Assembly (NCBI GenBank): GCA_021647405.1
Contig: JAKIUU010000032.1
Coordinates: 1 to 25,599 of the forward strand
Origin: Flavobacteriaceae bacterium
GTDB taxonomy: Bacteria; Bacteroidota; Bacteroidia; Flavobacteriales; Flavobacteriaceae
Direction of reading: 5' to 3'
DNA: 25,599 nt
Numbering within the stretch: the first letter of the stretch is position 1; the number at the start of each line of letters is the position of its first letter. A program made the translations under genes and the position numbers. The notes under the pieces were generated by a model. That model worked only from the letters and a program-made list of their open reading frames with translations, was not told the DNA's origin and searched no databases. This document shows positions 14,053-21,458 of this stretch, piece after piece.

Positions 14053-14300
14053 TCATTTAAAGCTTTAAAGAAATCTTTTTCGCTTACATTTTCATTTTTA
14101 TCAACCTGTTGCATTAATAATAATAAACCTAGATCTTCTTTTTCCTCTAAAGTTAAATTGTCTAATCGCTCTTTTTCTTTTTGAGATACAAAATTATCTA
14201 CCGCTTTTTCAATAAGTGCTTTAACACTTAAATTTTCAAAAGCAGACATGATTTTTAACTTCGTTATTAAGGTATCGTTTAAATCTATAATTTTTCTCAT
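14049..14300 (-). CDS. Antitoxin partner of the RelE/ParE-type toxin
   Basis: An 83-residue protein upstream of and overlapping the toxin by 4 nt. The N-terminus MRKIIDLNDTLITKLKIMSAFENLSVKALIEKAVDNFV looks like a ribbon-helix-helix DNA-binding domain (one strand, then two helices). The acidic C-terminus (LDNLTLEEKEDLGLLLLMQQVDKNENVSEKDFFKALNE) would wrap the toxin. It is preceded by a strong promoter at 14320-14350 within AT-rich repeated TATATATTTGT sequences that may serve as its own operator. Confidence 0.85.
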   Translation of the reverse strand: MRKIIDLNDTLITKLKIMSAFENLSVKALIEKAVDNFVSQKEKERLDNLTLEEKEDLGLLLLMQQVDKNENVSEKDFFKALNE

Positions 14301-14319
14301 TAACTTGTGTAATTTAACA

Positions 14320-14350
14320 CAAATATATAAAGATATATTATATATACAAA
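14320..14350 (-). promoter_or_regulatory. Promoter and possible operator of the toxin-antitoxin pair
   Basis: On the minus strand TTTG (14350-14347), a 19-nt spacer and TATATTTG (14327-14320) match the flavobacterial consensus 19 nt before the antitoxin ATG. The -33 and -7 regions share the sequence TATATTTGT, a direct repeat that could be the site for antitoxin binding. The promoter begins 4 nt from the aroA stop. Confidence 0.65.
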
Positions 14351-14354
14351 TATA

Positions 14355-15566
14355 TTAATTCAAAACTTTTTTCAAATCTGCCCAAAACCTAGGATACGAT
14401 TTAGACACCACATCAGCTTCTTCAATAACCAGTGGTACTTTTAAAGAGAGTGGTGCAAAAGCCATCGCCATACGATGGTCTTTGTAGGTAGCAATTTTTA
14501 TGTTAGGATTAATACGCTGCGCGGGTTTCAAAGAAAGAGAATCTTTTGTAATAACAACCTCTGCACCCAGCTTTTCAAGCTCAGTTTTTAAGGCTACTAA
14601 ACGGTCTGTTTCTTTTATTTTAAGTGTATGTAGTCCGGTTAAACTGCAAGCTATTCCCAATCCAAAACAGGTAACCGCAATGGTTTGGGTCAAATCAGGT
14701 GCATTGACTAAATTGAGGTTTAGGTTTTGAATTTTGAGTTTCGTACTTTTGATTATTCTTATAGAATCGATTTCAAAAACGGTTTCAACACCAAATTTTT
14801 TATAGATAGACACCAAAACACTATCACCTTGCAGACTATCCTTTTTAAAGGATGATAATTTAATTGTGGATTCTTTGCTTAGCGCTACCAAACTATAAAA
14901 ATAAGAAGCCGAACTCCAATCGGATTCCACGGTGATATTTATAGGTTTCACTTCTTCTTTCGGTAAAACATTTATACTATTATCTTCCCAAGAATACCGA
15001 ATACCTAACCGCTGCAACAAACTCAAAGTCATTTGCAAATAGGGTCTTGATGTCACTTCTCCAATAAGATTTAAATGCAGACCTTGTTTTAATTTTGGCG
15101 CTATTAAAAGTAAGGCCGATAAATACTGACTGCTTACATTTCCGTCAATTCTAATGGCGTTATTAAATAATTCTTTCCCCTTAATTAATAAAGGAGGATA
15201 GCCTTCTTTATCAGTATATTTTATATTTGCTCCTAAGTTGCGCAAGGCGTCAACCAAAATTTTAATAGGGCGGTTTTGCATGCGTTGCGACCCCGTTAAA
15301 CGGATATTTCTACCCCTTTGAGTAGAAAAGTAAGCTGTTAAAAAACGCATAGCTGTACCGGCATGACCAATATCTACAGTATCTGTGCTGTTTAACAGCG
15401 CCGCTTTTAAATGACGTGTGTCATCAGAATCAGATAAATTATCAATACCTATTTGTGGGTATAATTGCTGTAAAATCAGCAGCCGGTTCGATTCACTTTT
15501 AGAACCCGAAATTGTTACATCGCCAATTATTTTTTGGCAATCAGTATAGTCTAAAGTGAGATTCAT
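14355..15566 (-). CDS. aroA: 3-phosphoshikimate 1-carboxyvinyltransferase (EPSP synthase)
   Basis: A 403-residue cytoplasmic enzyme of the shikimate pathway, transferring enolpyruvate from PEP to shikimate 3-phosphate. Motifs in order: S20-GSKSESNR (K23 and R28 bind substrate), H68-AGTAMRF (PEP loop), GSQRMQNRPI, the S-S-Q-Y segment at about 145-148, AP-D291-LTQTIAV (catalytic Asp), LKIKE319TDRL (catalytic Glu) and K-DHRMAMAF. His replaces the usual Asn before AGTAMR, and Phe follows the Arg where class I enzymes have Pro. At about 400 residues it is slightly shorter than proteobacterial AroA. The small membrane-protein gene lies 19 nt upstream and is likely co-transcribed. Confidence 0.95.
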   Translation of the reverse strand: MNLTLDYTDCQKIIGDVTISGSKSESNRLLILQQLYPQIGIDNLSDSDDTRHLKAALLNSTDTVDIGHAGTAMRFLTAYFSTQRGRNIRLTGSQRMQNRPIKILVDALRNLGANIKYTDKEGYPPLLIKGKELFNNAIRIDGNVSSQYLSALLLIAPKLKQGLHLNLIGEVTSRPYLQMTLSLLQRLGIRYSWEDNSINVLPKEEVKPINITVESDWSSASYFYSLVALSKESTIKLSSFKKDSLQGDSVLVSIYKKFGVETVFEIDSIRIIKSTKLKIQNLNLNLVNAPDLTQTIAVTCFGLGIACSLTGLHTLKIKETDRLVALKTELEKLGAEVVITKDSLSLKPAQRINPNIKIATYKDHRMAMAFAPLSLKVPLVIEEADVVSKSYPRFWADLKKVLN

Positions 15567-15585
15567 AATTACATAATATTTTAAT

Positions 15586-15834
15586 TTATTTGCTGAATTT
15601 TTTTGCCCGTCTCTTTAAAATAAACGCCATAAACAAACCATAAATAATACCCCCAAAAACTTTGGTAAGGACGTATTTTATAATAAATGGATAGCTAAAA
15701 TTTTGCAAAAATCCGTTAAAACCCGTTTTAGAAAAAAGGCTAAAAACGGCTTCAATAATTATTAAAACAATTGTAAACACAAGTGCTGTATAAACAAATG
15801 TTTTATAAAAGCTATATTGTTTCTTTTTAGTCAT
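15586..15834 (-). CDS. Small two-helix membrane protein of unknown function
   Basis: An 82-residue protein with two hydrophobic segments: about residues 13-32 (TALVFTIVLIIIEAVFSLF) and about 53-72 (VLTKVFGGIIYGLFMAFIL), ending in the basic tail KRRAKKFSK. I recognise no family. Its ATG overlaps the stop of the MazG-like gene by one base (TAATG), so translation is probably coupled, and aroA follows after 19 nt. Membership in this operon gives no direct hint of function. Confidence 0.72.
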   Translation of the reverse strand: MTKKKQYSFYKTFVYTALVFTIVLIIIEAVFSLFSKTGFNGFLQNFSYPFIIKYVLTKVFGGIIYGLFMAFILKRRAKKFSK

Positions 15835-16160
15835 TACCGTAATTTTTTATTGTTGTGATGACGGTCGTGATCACGTTTGGCTTTAGCTGTTAACTTTTTA
15901 TCAAATGCCATTTGTAAGTCTATACCTGTTTGATTGGCCAGACATAAAACCACAAATAAAACATCGGCAAGCTCTTCGCCTAAATCTTTGTTTTTATCGC
16001 TTTCTTTTTCGCTCTGTTCGCCATACCGGCGGGCAATAATGCGTGCTACTTCGCCCACTTCTTCGGTTAGTTGCGCCATATTGGTCAATTCGTTAAAATA
16101 ACGAACACCGTGTTCTTGTATCCAATTATCTACTTCTAGCTGTGCGTTTTTGATATCCAT
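15834..16160 (-). CDS. MazG-like nucleotide pyrophosphohydrolase
   Basis: A 108-residue single-domain protein. The metal-binding pattern of the all-alpha NTP pyrophosphatase family is present: LTEEVGEVARIIARRYG (E-E-x-x-E) followed by DLGEELADVLFVVLCLANQTGID (E-x-x-D). Such proteins hydrolyse NTPs or dNTPs to NMP and PPi and serve in nucleotide pool cleaning. The N-terminal WIQEHGVRYF is typical of the flavobacterial version. A TACTTTTG -7 element lies 23 nt upstream. It heads the operon with the small membrane protein and aroA. Confidence 0.9.
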   Translation of the reverse strand: MDIKNAQLEVDNWIQEHGVRYFNELTNMAQLTEEVGEVARIIARRYGEQSEKESDKNKDLGEELADVLFVVLCLANQTGIDLQMAFDKKLTAKAKRDHDRHHNNKKLR

Positions 16161-16182
16161 ATTATCGTCTGTTTTTCGATGT

Positions 16183-16190
16183 CAAAAGTA
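16183..16190 (-). promoter_or_regulatory. -7 element of the mazG-aroA operon
   Basis: The minus strand reads TACTTTTG, fitting TAnnTTTG, 22 nt before the ATG. No TTG occurs at the normal -33 distance. Confidence 0.45.
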
Positions 16191-16255
16191 CGGAATAAAA
16201 TATATCCTGCTACTATGCTTCCGCCAAAGATGGACAGGCAGGGTGACATTACATT

Positions 16256-16885
16256 TTACAAGTAAGACAAAAATTCGGTTCTCGGAATTTCTACAGCACC
16301 CAAACTGTCTAAGTGTTGATTGTACACTTGACAATCTATCAGTTTATAATCTTTATCAGCCAAATAATTGACCAACCAAATAAACGCTACTTTAGAAGCA
16401 TTACTCACTTTACTAAACATGCTTTCGCCACAAAAAACAGTGCCCAAATCTATTCCGTAAAGGCCCCCAACCAACACGCTATTTTGATAAACTTCAACCG
16501 ATTTAGCCCAGCCTTGTTTGTGCAATTGGTTATAGGCTTCTTCCATTGCATTTGTTATCCAAGTACCAGCTTCGCCATTTCTTTTTGCGGTTTTACAATT
16601 GCGTATAACTTCCGCGAAAGCGCTGTTAAAACGAATTTCGAAAGGGTTCTTTTTAATAAACTGCCGCATACTTTTGCTAATTTTAATATCTTTTGGAAAC
16701 AACACCATCCTAGGCTCAGGACTGTACCAAGTAATGGGGTAACCCTCAGAATACCACGGAAAAATACCGCTTTTATAAGCTAAAATGAGTCGGTCGGGAG
16801 ATAAATCGCCACCATAAGCAACAACCCCTTCAGCATTGGCTAAATGTACAGAAGGAAAATGCAATGTTTTGTCAAGAATAAACAT
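16256..16885 (-). CDS. aat: Leucyl/phenylalanyl-tRNA--protein transferase
   Basis: A 209-residue cytoplasmic enzyme that transfers Leu or Phe from aminoacyl-tRNA to proteins with N-terminal Arg or Lys, marking them for ClpS/ClpAP. Signatures: VVAYGGDLSPDRLILAYKSGIFPWYS, ITWYSPEPRMVLFP, AGTWITNAMEEAYNQLHKQGWAKSVEVY, GGLYGIDLGTVFCGESMFSKVSNASKVAF and LIDCQVYNQHLDSLGA. These cover the whole family. It starts 39 nt after the DUF3127 stop. The start is preceded by a perfect AGGAGG at 16894-16899, 8 nt from the ATG, which is exceptional in this genome type. Confidence 0.95.
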   Translation of the reverse strand: MFILDKTLHFPSVHLANAEGVVAYGGDLSPDRLILAYKSGIFPWYSEGYPITWYSPEPRMVLFPKDIKISKSMRQFIKKNPFEIRFNSAFAEVIRNCKTAKRNGEAGTWITNAMEEAYNQLHKQGWAKSVEVYQNSVLVGGLYGIDLGTVFCGESMFSKVSNASKVAFIWLVNYLADKDYKLIDCQVYNQHLDSLGAVEIPRTEFLSYL

Positions 16886-16893
16886 GGTACTTT

Positions 16894-16899
16894 CCTCCT
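16894..16899 (-). promoter_or_regulatory. Perfect Shine-Dalgarno sequence before aat
   Basis: The minus strand reads TAGGAGGAAAGTACC then ATG: AGGAGG with 8-nt spacing. The other starts inspected in this window (lpd, purE, M3 peptidase, greA, DUF3127) lack such a site. Confidence 0.75.
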
Positions 16900-16924
16900 A
16901 TTAAATTTTGTGAATTTGATTTAT

Positions 16925-17299
16925 TTAGAAAGGCAAATCATCTGGTTCGGCGTCAGTAATATTTTTAGCCGCTTCAAAAGCATCTGAAGCATCTACAGGT
17001 GGTAATTCGGTTTCTGCAGCTTGCGATAAAGCTTCAATTCGCCAACCCTGAATAGAATTAAAATATTTTACTTCGCCTTGTGGGTTTGTCCACTCTCTGC
17101 CACGGATATTGATGCTTATTTTAACATCTTGATCTACCTTAAAGCTATTTAAAAGGTCGCATTTATCTTGAATAAATTCTACCAAAATAGATTGTGGATA
17201 TTGCTCGCTCGTTACAATTACCACTTCGCGCTTTCTAAATCCTTTTGCACCGTAGGTTTTTGTTTCGTCAATTAATTTAATTTTTCCTGATACTTCCAT
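16925..17299 (-). CDS. DUF3127 family protein (OB-fold-like)
   Basis: A 124-residue protein beginning MEVSGKIKLIDETKTYGAKGFRKREVVIVT and including YPQSILVEFIQDKCDLLNSFKVDQDVKISINIRGREW, the features of DUF3127 in Bacteroidota. The domain resembles a single-stranded-DNA-binding OB fold (strand-rich, KREVVI and NIRGREW segments), followed by a polar tail ending in DDLPF, reminiscent of the acidic C-terminus of SSB. It is probably nucleic-acid related, but no function is established. It lies 21 nt after the flavin reductase-like gene and 39 nt before aat, in one likely transcript. Confidence 0.85.
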   Translation of the reverse strand: MEVSGKIKLIDETKTYGAKGFRKREVVIVTSEQYPQSILVEFIQDKCDLLNSFKVDQDVKISINIRGREWTNPQGEVKYFNSIQGWRIEALSQAAETELPPVDASDAFEAAKNITDAEPDDLPF

Positions 17300-17320
17300 A
17301 TTTAATTTTTAATTAAAAAT

Positions 17321-18181
17321 TTAGGCTGTTAAAAGTATTAACCAAGCCTCGTTTATATTATTATTTTCTAAAAACTCTTGCGCTTTTTTATGTTTTTCTT
17401 TGGTTGATAATTGCGCTATTTGCGGATTTTTTTCTACAAATAAATTCACCTTTTCAGGCGATGGCAAGTTCTCTACATTTGCCAACATACCCAAATTATT
17501 TCCTGTTAAAATTTTGCTATGGCGAATGCTTTTTGGCAAAGCATCAACACCAATACCTAAAGTTGAAATGGGCTTGGGTATTTCGAAAAAACCGTTTCGG
17601 GCTCTTGAATAATAGCTACCGCCAGCCCGCGCTACCAAATCGAGTTTTTCTTGATTTATATTGCCCTTTTCATCTAAAAATGTTTTATTAATATGCATGC
17701 GTAGCACTTCGCAAATAACCAAGTTTCCGGCACCGCCTTCGTTTCCGAGAGCCACCACTTCATTAACCTTACATTCCATTTGAATAGGCGATTCAGCCAC
17801 TCTAAAAGGCGTTACCAAATCTGATTTTAACATCGTTAAACCTGCTTTAGCAAACTCATTTACACCTGTGGCGTATTCTGAACTTGCCAAACTCATTTGC
17901 TGAACCAAATCGTAATTTACCATATTTATCACCACTTCTTTTGTTGCGATAACATTGTCTAAAGTGTGCTTTGTTGTGTTGTTACTCACCCTTCGCGCTG
18001 GCGAAAAAATTAATACAGGTGGATTGGCACTAAAAACATTAAAAAAACTAAAGGGCGACAAATTGGGTTGGCCATTAACATCTAACGTACTTGCAAAAGC
18101 AATAGGTCTGGGCGATACTGCACTCAACAAATAGGCATGCAATTTAGCCGTGGGTATTTCGTTAGGTTTAATGGTTAACAT
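17321..18181 (-). CDS. Flavin reductase-like FMN-binding split-barrel protein
   Basis: A 286-residue protein with the flavin-reductase-like domain at about residues 15-190: LLSAVSPRPIAFASTLDVNGQPNLSPFSFFNVFSANPPVLIFSPARR is the FMN-binding strand-loop pattern, followed by DNVIATKEVVINMV and ESPIQMECKVNEVVAL. The C-terminal third contains a GGSYYSRARNGFFEIPKP segment and a helical tail. These proteins bind FMN and often act as NAD(P)H:flavin reductases; the substrate is unknown. The gene has a good promoter (18206-18235) and leads the operon with DUF3127 and aat. Confidence 0.88.
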   Translation of the reverse strand: MLTIKPNEIPTAKLHAYLLSAVSPRPIAFASTLDVNGQPNLSPFSFFNVFSANPPVLIFSPARRVSNNTTKHTLDNVIATKEVVINMVNYDLVQQMSLASSEYATGVNEFAKAGLTMLKSDLVTPFRVAESPIQMECKVNEVVALGNEGGAGNLVICEVLRMHINKTFLDEKGNINQEKLDLVARAGGSYYSRARNGFFEIPKPISTLGIGVDALPKSIRHSKILTGNNLGMLANVENLPSPEKVNLFVEKNPQIAQLSTKEKHKKAQEFLENNNINEAWLILLTA

Positions 18182-18205
18182 AAATGTGTGTTATTTGATA
18201 CCGAA

Positions 18206-18235
18206 CAAAAGTAAATATATTCCTTTAGAAACAAA
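18206..18235 (-). promoter_or_regulatory. Promoter of the flavin reductase-DUF3127-aat operon
   Basis: On the minus strand TTTG (18235-18232), an 18-nt spacer and TACTTTTG (18213-18206) fit the Bacteroidota consensus, with a 24-nt gap to the ATG. Confidence 0.7.
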
Positions 18236-18272
18236 TACCCTTTTTAAATTTTAGTTAGTGTTAGATATGACT

Positions 18273-18280
18273 TATATTTG
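18273..18280 (+). promoter_or_regulatory. -7 element of the sensor kinase gene
   Basis: TATATTTG ends 6 nt before the ATG at 18287, implying a very short or absent leader. No -33 TTG is evident. An in-frame TTG at 18278 lies within this element and is not a plausible start. Confidence 0.5.
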
Positions 18281-18286
18281 TTTAAT

Positions 18287-19450
18287 ATGCAGATGACTAC
18301 TTACAAAAATATTATCCGTTGGGCTATGGCAAGTTTATCTTTTGCCATAGTTCTCCTTATTTTATGGAATACCTACGACTTTTTTCAGCGGTTTAAGAAC
18401 GAAGAACGTCAGAAAATGGAAGTCTTATCAGAGGCTTATAAACGTTTTAGTTCTGCTGGTTTAAATGAAGACATAACGCTGTCTTCAAAAATTATTAGTG
18501 GCAATACAAACATACCTATGATTGTTACCGATGCCAATGACAGTATTTTAAACAATCAGAATTTAGACAGCTTAAAAACACAAAAACCCAACTATCTTAA
18601 AGAACAACTGGCTTTAATGAAATCTCAAAATGAGCCATTGGTTGTAAGCTACCAACAAGGTGCTATTAATGTTAAACGATTTGTATATTACAAAGACTCC
18701 GATTTATTGACCAAATTAAAATACTATCCTTTAGCGCTTATTTTTATTTTATTGCTCTTTGGTATTGTAATTTATTTGGTGTTTAAATCTAATAAAAGTG
18801 CTGAGCAAAATAAATTATGGGCAGGTATGGCCAAAGAAACGGCACATCAAATAGGAACGCCTCTAACTTCCTTATTGGGATGGGTAGAGCTCTTAAAACA
18901 ACAACACATTGCCTCAAATATCATTTCTGAAATCGAAAGAGACATCGCGCGTTTATCAATTATTGCCAACCGGTTTTCTAATATTGGCTCCATCCCAAAA
19001 TTACAAAAAGTAGATTTAATAAAGGAAATCCGAGTTATAGAAGACTATTTCAAAACCCGCATCCCGAAAGGCATTTCGTTTTCGGTAAACTATCCTGCAA
19101 AAGATTTTATTAATGCTTCTGTCAACCAGCAGCTTTTTAGTTGGGTTTTAGAAAATCTTATAAAAAATGCCATAGATGCTTTAAAATCAAATGGATGCAT
19201 AAATATCGATTTAGAAGAAAGTCCTAAGAATGTTTATATAACAGTTACCGATACTGGCAAGGGCATTCCAAAGAAGAACTTTAAACCCATCTTTAAACCT
19301 GGTTATACCACAAAAAAACGCGGTTGGGGCTTGGGTCTATCATTGGCCAAACGCATTATAGAAAATTACCATGACGGTAAAATTTATGTGTTGAAATCTG
19401 AAATAAATAAAGGTACAAGTCTTAGGGTAGAATTGCCTAAACTTCGCTAG
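18287..19450 (+). CDS. Orphan membrane sensor histidine kinase
   Basis: A 387-residue protein. Membrane helix 1 (about 9-27), an extracytoplasmic sensor region of about 115 residues, helix 2 (about 147-165), then a HisKA-type dimerisation helix with AKETAHQIGTPLTSLLGWVELL. The phospho-acceptor is H187 and is followed by Gln instead of the usual Glu or Asp. The HATPase domain has the N box ENLIKNAIDAL, G1 DTGKGIP, F box FKPIFKPGYTTKKRG and G2 GWGLGLSLAKRI, so ATP binding looks intact. No response regulator is adjacent. The start is ATG 18287 (18293 is also possible). Its end overlaps the convergent HIT gene by 14 nt. Confidence 0.9.
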   Translation: MQMTTYKNIIRWAMASLSFAIVLLILWNTYDFFQRFKNEERQKMEVLSEAYKRFSSAGLNEDITLSSKIISGNTNIPMIVTDANDSILNNQNLDSLKTQKPNYLKEQLALMKSQNEPLVVSYQQGAINVKRFVYYKDSDLLTKLKYYPLALIFILLLFGIVIYLVFKSNKSAEQNKLWAGMAKETAHQIGTPLTSLLGWVELLKQQHIASNIISEIERDIARLSIIANRFSNIGSIPKLQKVDLIKEIRVIEDYFKTRIPKGISFSVNYPAKDFINASVNQQLFSWVLENLIKNAIDALKSNGCINIDLEESPKNVYITVTDTGKGIPKKNFKPIFKPGYTTKKRGWGLGLSLAKRIIENYHDGKIYVLKSEINKGTSLRVELPKLR

Positions 19451-19841
19451 TATCAAAAGCTTCCGAAATACTGTTAGCCAAAGTACTAAATTCTTCTGAA
19501 GTCAAACTTACTTTGTGCTTAAAATCGATGTCATTCATACTGTGTAAAGGAATTAAATGCACGTGAACATGGGGCACTTCTAAACCTATAACCGATATGC
19601 CAATACGGTCGCAAGGCACTGCCTTTTCGAGAGCAATAGCTACTTTTCTAGCAAAAGTCATCAAACCTAAATAAGCGGCTTCTTCTAAATCAAAAATCTT
19701 ATTAACTTCTTTTTTTGGAACAACCAAAGTATGTCCTTTAGCATTGGGGTTAATGTCCAAGAAAGCAAAAAAATCGGCACTCTCGGCTACTTTATAACAG
19801 GGTATTTCACCTTTGATAATTTTTGTAAATATACTTGCCAT
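19437..19841 (-). CDS. HIT-family nucleotide hydrolase/transferase
   Basis: A 134-residue protein of the Hint branch: IFTKIIKGEIPCYKVAESADFFAFLDINPNAKGHTLVVPKKEV at the N-terminus and H91-V-H93-V-H95-LIPL near the C-terminus, the histidine triad, with the middle His as nucleophile. Such enzymes hydrolyse adenosine phosphoramidates or related nucleotides. The ATG overlaps the greA stop by one base (TAATG), so it is translated from the greA transcript. The 3' end overlaps the kinase gene by 14 nt. Confidence 0.93.
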   Translation of the reverse strand: MASIFTKIIKGEIPCYKVAESADFFAFLDINPNAKGHTLVVPKKEVNKIFDLEEAAYLGLMTFARKVAIALEKAVPCDRIGISVIGLEVPHVHVHLIPLHSMNDIDFKHKVSLTSEEFSTLANSISEAFDTSEV

Positions 19842-20314
19842 TATCTAGAAATATCAATAATTTTAAATTTCATAGTGCCATTGGGAACTGTTATTTCGGC
19901 TACTTCGCCTACTTTTTTTCCCAACAAACCTTTCCCTATAGGCGAATTTACAGATATTTTACCTGCAGACAAATCAGATTCTGAATCGGCTACCAATGTG
20001 TAATTAAACGCCATGCCATTGGCTGTGTTTTTAATCTTTGTTTTAGAATGAATTAATATTTTAGAATTGTCTAATTGCGACTCATCTATTAGTCGTGCCG
20101 ATGATAATACTTGTTTTAATTTGGCTATTTTCAATTCTAATAAAGACTGCTCTTCTTTAGCGGCATGGTATTCGGCATTTTCACTCAAGTCTCCTTTATC
20201 ACGTGCTTCAGCAATATCATTGGTAACTCTAGGGCGATCTACATGCTCCAATTGTTCAAGTTCTTCTCTTAGGTTTTTTAAACCTTCAACCGTATAATAA
20301 GATACGTTTCCCAT
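19841..20314 (-). CDS. greA: Transcription elongation factor GreA
   Basis: A 157-residue protein matching the normal GreA length when started at ATG 20314 (MGNVSYYTVEGLKNLREELEQL). An upstream in-frame ATG at 20359 adds 15 residues unlike the family. The N-terminal coiled coil carries EARDKGDLSENAEYHAAKEEQ; its acidic tip (D and E of DLSENAE) enters the RNA polymerase secondary channel to stimulate cleavage of backtracked RNA. The C-terminal FKBP-like domain has the SPIGKGLLGKKVGE and GTMKFKIIDI segments. It has a strong promoter at 20379-20406 and is coupled to the HIT gene. Confidence 0.95.
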   Translation of the reverse strand: MGNVSYYTVEGLKNLREELEQLEHVDRPRVTNDIAEARDKGDLSENAEYHAAKEEQSLLELKIAKLKQVLSSARLIDESQLDNSKILIHSKTKIKNTANGMAFNYTLVADSESDLSAGKISVNSPIGKGLLGKKVGEVAEITVPNGTMKFKIIDISR

Positions 20315-20378
20315 AATCTTTTCGTTTATATTAAAATATAAAAATCCCAACTCCAACATGATGGACTGAGATTAAACA

Positions 20379-20406
20379 CAAAGATATAAAATATTTATAT
20401 AACCAA
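20379..20406 (-). promoter_or_regulatory. Promoter of greA-HIT
   Basis: On the minus strand TTG (20406-20404), a 17-nt spacer and TATCTTTG (20386-20379) fit the flavobacterial consensus. The leader to the GreA ATG would be about 58 nt, which supports the shorter GreA start only moderately. Confidence 0.7.
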
Positions 20407-20450
20407 TAAGAATTTGTAAATTTACCATCCTTTAAACCCATCATATAACA

Positions 20451-20882
20451 ATGGCAAAATATTTGATTCTTTTTTTAACTATTGTGACCCTATTTTCATG
20501 CACAAATGGCACGCCTGACAACAATAACAATTTGCCAAATGTGCCGGTTAATGAGACCATTAATTTAAACTTGGGGCCATTTATTAATTTACAAGTGCCA
20601 GGCGGTTGGGCCTATGCTTCAGGTGGCATAAAAGGGCTTATTATTTATAATTTTAACGGTACCGAGTTTGTCGCTTTTGACCGGGCTTGTCCACATTTAT
20701 CGCCCACCGAAAGTTGTTCTCAAATGATTGTAGAAAGCAGTATAAAAATGGTATGCCCTTGCGACGATACCGAATTTAATATTCTAAATGGCGCCCCTCT
20801 TAGTGCTGGCATTAATGTGGGTGCAAGAGTTTACAGAGCAACCCTTATAAATAGCACAACACTAAGCATTACAAATTTTTAA
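20451..20882 (+). CDS. Rieske-like lipoprotein with an altered cluster motif
   Basis: A 143-residue lipoprotein: signal MAKYLILFLTIVTLFS with lipobox L14-F-S-C17, a low-complexity PDNNNN linker, then a Rieske-type beta-domain. The first ligand pair C80-P-H82 is normal. The second is C102-P-C104-D105-D-T-E-F, where the Rieske fold normally has C-P-x-H. C89 and C104 could form the disulfide seen in some Rieske proteins. The missing His means it may bind a cluster with an Asp ligand, bind another metal, or have lost the cluster. It would sit on the outer or inner membrane facing the periplasm. purE follows 50 nt downstream with its own -7 element. Confidence 0.82.
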   Translation: MAKYLILFLTIVTLFSCTNGTPDNNNNLPNVPVNETINLNLGPFINLQVPGGWAYASGGIKGLIIYNFNGTEFVAFDRACPHLSPTESCSQMIVESSIKMVCPCDDTEFNILNGAPLSAGINVGARVYRATLINSTTLSITNF

Positions 20883-20902
20883 TTTTTCTTGTTTTAATTC
20901 CT

Positions 20903-20910
20903 TATTTTTG
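20903..20910 (+). promoter_or_regulatory. -7 element of purE
   Basis: TATTTTTG lies 22 nt before the purE ATG and fits TAnnTTTG. The nearest upstream TTG is too close (11 nt) to be a standard -33 element. Confidence 0.4.
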
Positions 20911-20932
20911 TGACTTTCTAAAAAACACTATC

Positions 20933-21418
20933 ATGGCAAAAGTGAGTATTATTATGGGCAGTGCTTCAGACCTCCCTATTATGCAACAATCAATCGATAT
21001 TTTAAAAACATTTGGTATTGCAACCGATGTTAAAATTATATCGGCCCATCGGGCGCCAGATATGTTGGCCGACTATGCTAAAAATGCCATTGCCAATGGT
21101 ATAAATGTTATTATTGCAGGTGCCGGCGGTGCGGCACATTTGCCTGGTGTTACAGCGGCTTTTACACCGCTTCCTGTAATTGGCGTCCCTATAAAATCGC
21201 ATAATTCTATCGACGGATGGGATTCTATTTTGTCTATTTTGCAAATGCCTTCGGGTATTCCTGTGGCTACCGTAGCCTTAGACGGCGCAAAAAATGCGGG
21301 TATTTTGGCAGCGCAAATTATAGCTGTAGCCGATAAAGAGCTAACGCAAAAAATAGTGGCTTTTAAAGAAGAATTAAAGCGAAAAGTAATCAAAGCTTCA
21401 GAAGATTTAAACGGCTAA
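20933..21418 (+). CDS. purE: N5-carboxyaminoimidazole ribonucleotide mutase
   Basis: A 161-residue class I PurE, which moves the carboxylate of N5-CAIR to give CAIR in purine synthesis. Motifs: IIMGSASDLPIMQQS (substrate loop), ISAHRAPDML with catalytic H39, AGAGGAAHLPGVTAAFTPLPVIGVP, SILQMPSGIPVATVA and the NAGILAAQI segment. Length and ATG start are typical. The partner purK is not seen here; an M3 peptidase gene follows 40 nt later on the same strand and is probably co-transcribed. Confidence 0.96.
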   Translation: MAKVSIIMGSASDLPIMQQSIDILKTFGIATDVKIISAHRAPDMLADYAKNAIANGINVIIAGAGGAAHLPGVTAAFTPLPVIGVPIKSHNSIDGWDSILSILQMPSGIPVATVALDGAKNAGILAAQIIAVADKELTQKIVAFKEELKRKVIKASEDLNG

Positions 21419-21458
21419 AAAAAAGCCCTTTTGTTTTACCAAACACACCAATAGATTT

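Noticed and set aside
16224..16236. GGACAGGCAGGG as another copy of the CCTGCCTGCC palindrome
   Set aside because: Only one arm is partly matched and no complementary arm follows.
16313..16783. 156-codon plus-strand open frame opposite aat
   Set aside because: Aat is complete and unmistakable on the minus strand; the plus frame is its antisense shadow.
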